Shown: one piece after another, positions 62,646-64,000 of the stretch
Numbering within the stretch: position 1 is the stretch's first letter
Layout: every line of letters starts with the position of its first letter
NCBI RefSeq assembly: GCF_040932035.1
Contig: NZ_JBFRBB010000002.1
Span: 1,426,001-1,490,000, forward strand
Length of the DNA stretch: 64,000 nucleotides
From: Hoeflea_A sp040932035
GTDB taxonomy: Bacteria > Pseudomonadota > Alphaproteobacteria > Rhizobiales > Rhizobiaceae
Direction: 5' to 3'
Notes under the pieces: generated by a model
What the model was told of the DNA's origin: nothing
Database searches by the model: none
What the model saw: the letters and a program-made list of their open reading frames with translations, nothing else
Made by a program: the position numbers and the translations under genes

Positions 62646-63509
62646 GTGCTGAAATTCATCCACCTGACTGACATACACCTTATCAGCGGCGGCCGAAGGC
62701 TTTACGGCGTTTCGCCTGAACGCCGGTTGCACGCGGCAATCGACAGCATCAACCAGGAACACAGCGATGCGGATTTTGTTGTCCTTACCGGCGACCAGGT
62801 CCATTGGGGCGATGACGACAACTACCGGGTTCTTGCCGACGCAATTGCCCGCCTCGATATCCCCGTTAAGCCGATGATGGGAAACCATGACAACCGCAAG
62901 GCCATGCTGACGGCGCTTCCCAGCATCGAGACGGACGAGAACGGCTTCATTCAGTATGCCCTCGACACCGAAGCCGGGCGCTGCCTCTTTCTCGACACTA
63001 AGATCGAGGCCGAGACCGATGCTGGCGAATATTGTCCCAAACGCCTTGCCTGGCTGAAACAGCAACTCGAAAGCACGGATGCACCGGTCATTATCTTCAT
63101 GCATCATCCTCCCATGAAACTTGGGTTGAAGGGTATGGACATAATCGCGCTTCTGGACGCCGAGCCGTTCTACGCAGTGCTGAAGCCACACATTTCGAGG
63201 ATTCGGCAAATCTTCTTCGGCCACGTGCACCGGCCTATTTGCGGCAATTGGCGCGGGATGGCATTTTCCTGCATTCGTGGCCTCAACCACCAGCTCGCTC
63301 TCGATCTCGAAGCGCCGGAGACCAGCGTTCCGGGAAATTTTGAGCCGCCGACCTATGGCGTGGCTCTGGCCGATGCGGAGCAGATCATTATCCATATGCA
63401 CGAGTTCATGGACCGCTCGCCGCATTTCGAACTGGTGACGCCAGAAGGCATGGATGGCCGGGAATACAGCCTTCACATGCGCCATGGCGACTGGGACCGC
63501 ATGACCTGA
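62646..63509 (+). CDS. CpdA/GpdQ-like metallophosphodiesterase
   Basis: A 287-residue calcineurin-type phosphodiesterase. Metal-binding motifs are FIHLTDIHLI at 4-13 (Asp9, His11), LTGDQVHWGDD at 48-57, MGNHDNR at 79-84, FMHHPPM near 145-152 and FFGHVHRP near 194-201. This is the order of CpdA (cAMP) and GpdQ (glycerophosphodiester) enzymes; both substrates are possible. Translation starts at a GTG at 62646 with GGAAAGG upstream. The imelysin gene follows 35 bases later on the same strand. Confidence 0.87.
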   Translation: MLKFIHLTDIHLISGGRRLYGVSPERRLHAAIDSINQEHSDADFVVLTGDQVHWGDDDNYRVLADAIARLDIPVKPMMGNHDNRKAMLTALPSIETDENGFIQYALDTEAGRCLFLDTKIEAETDAGEYCPKRLAWLKQQLESTDAPVIIFMHHPPMKLGLKGMDIIALLDAEPFYAVLKPHISRIRQIFFGHVHRPICGNWRGMAFSCIRGLNHQLALDLEAPETSVPGNFEPPTYGVALADAEQIIIHMHEFMDRSPHFELVTPEGMDGREYSLHMRHGDWDRMT

Positions 63510-63544
63510 AAAGCAACAAGAATTTCACGGCAGACAAGACAACG

Positions 63545-64000
63545 ATGAAATTGTCATTCAAAAACCGCCGCGGACGGGCCATTGCCGCCGCGATCATTAC
63601 AGCGGGACTGCTGATGCCGCTGCCCGCGTCAAAGGCGTCGCAAGAAGGCACGCCCGTCAGGATCATCCAGAACGCCACCGACAAATACATCATTCCGGCA
63701 TTTCAGCAGTTCAACGGGGCTGCTGGCGATCTTCGACAACACATCGAACAGCTTTGCGCAATCCCATCCAATGCACAGTTGGCGAAAGTGCGGGCCGATT
63801 TCGACAGGCTGGTATCGAACTGGTCTTCAATCAGCATCGTGCGCATCGGACCGATCCTGCAGCACAATAGACTTGAAAAGCTGCTCTTTTGGCCCGATCG
63901 GAGAGGCATTGGGTTGCGGCAGATCCAGGCCATACTGGCAAAGCAGGATGAGACTGCAATTAGCGCCGGCGGTCTTTCGCAAAAGAGCGTGGCGGTCCAG
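63545..64000 (+). CDS. imelysin family protein (partial)
   Basis: The first 152 codons of a gene that runs past the right edge. Residues 1-33 form a signal peptide (basic start NRRGR, then IAAAIITAGLLMPLPASKA). The mature part has FQQFNGAAGDL near 55 and LLFWPDRRGIGLRQIQAIL near 115, the GxHxxE-neighbouring pattern of the imelysin domain found in periplasmic iron-uptake proteins of alphaproteobacteria. Such genes usually sit in operons with a di-haem peroxidase-like protein and DUF1513, which would lie beyond the edge. Confidence 0.85.
   Translation, partial: MKLSFKNRRGRAIAAAIITAGLLMPLPASKASQEGTPVRIIQNATDKYIIPAFQQFNGAAGDLRQHIEQLCAIPSNAQLAKVRADFDRLVSNWSSISIVRIGPILQHNRLEKLLFWPDRRGIGLRQIQAILAKQDETAISAGGLSQKSVAVQ

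Overview
The window looks like chromosomal DNA of an alphaproteobacterium, most likely of the Hyphomicrobiales (rhizobial) type. The support is an ArsR-methyltransferase fusion next to metF, a NodQ-type CysN-CysC fusion, a GcvA-type LysR, TIGR01244, imelysin, EttA, and a G+C near 58% in the catabolic regions (35 of 60 bases in 12001-12060). The sequence alone does not fix the genus. I found no tRNA, rRNA, CRISPR, transposase or phage gene.

Layout. 1-10 kb: mostly housekeeping genes. They are metF (cut by the left edge) behind its ArsR-type regulator, a MOSC protein, an SDR, ettA, a very Cys-rich secreted peptide beside a His-rich protein, an alpha/beta hydrolase, a DUF523 protein, a TerC membrane protein and a class III CoA-transferase. 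10-24 kb: one long minus-strand catabolic operon. It runs from an XRE-cupin regulator with two palindromic operators through a peptide-type ABC transporter and a GAF protein to HyuA, two HyuB proteins, an Asp/Glu/hydantoin racemase and an M24 hydrolase. It probably imports and opens a cyclic amide such as a hydantoin, oxoproline or lactam. 24.4-29 kb: glpD-glpK and a YeeE/YedE transporter.

29.4-53.5 kb: a surface-polysaccharide locus. It encodes a membrane nucleotide-sugar dehydratase, GDP-fucose synthesis (manC, gmd, fcl), sulfate activation (an unusual extended cysD, cysNC), a low-G+C cassette (DegT aminotransferase, epimerase, ATP-grasp, phosphoesterase, Wzm/Wzt exporter, methyltransferase, glycosyltransferase), dTDP-rhamnose synthesis (rfbACBD), a GT2 enzyme, a phosphoglycosyl transferase and an O-antigen ligase-like protein. 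Together these suggest a fucose- and rhamnose-containing, possibly sulfated and methylated glycan that leaves by an ABC exporter. The low-G+C block has sharp edges and looks like a swapped serotype cassette.

53.6-64 kb: a long acyl-CoA dehydrogenase, a small secreted protein, and a GcvA-type regulator divergent from a sugar-acid-like catabolic set (GMC oxidoreductase, two enolase-superfamily enzymes, a beta-hydroxyacid dehydrogenase). Then come a small membrane protein, a CpdA-like phosphodiesterase and the start of an imelysin gene cut by the right edge.

Most promising leads for new biology: the Cys-triplet peptide with its His-rich neighbour, the CysD protein with an extra N-terminal domain, and the coupled ATP-grasp/phosphoesterase cassette.
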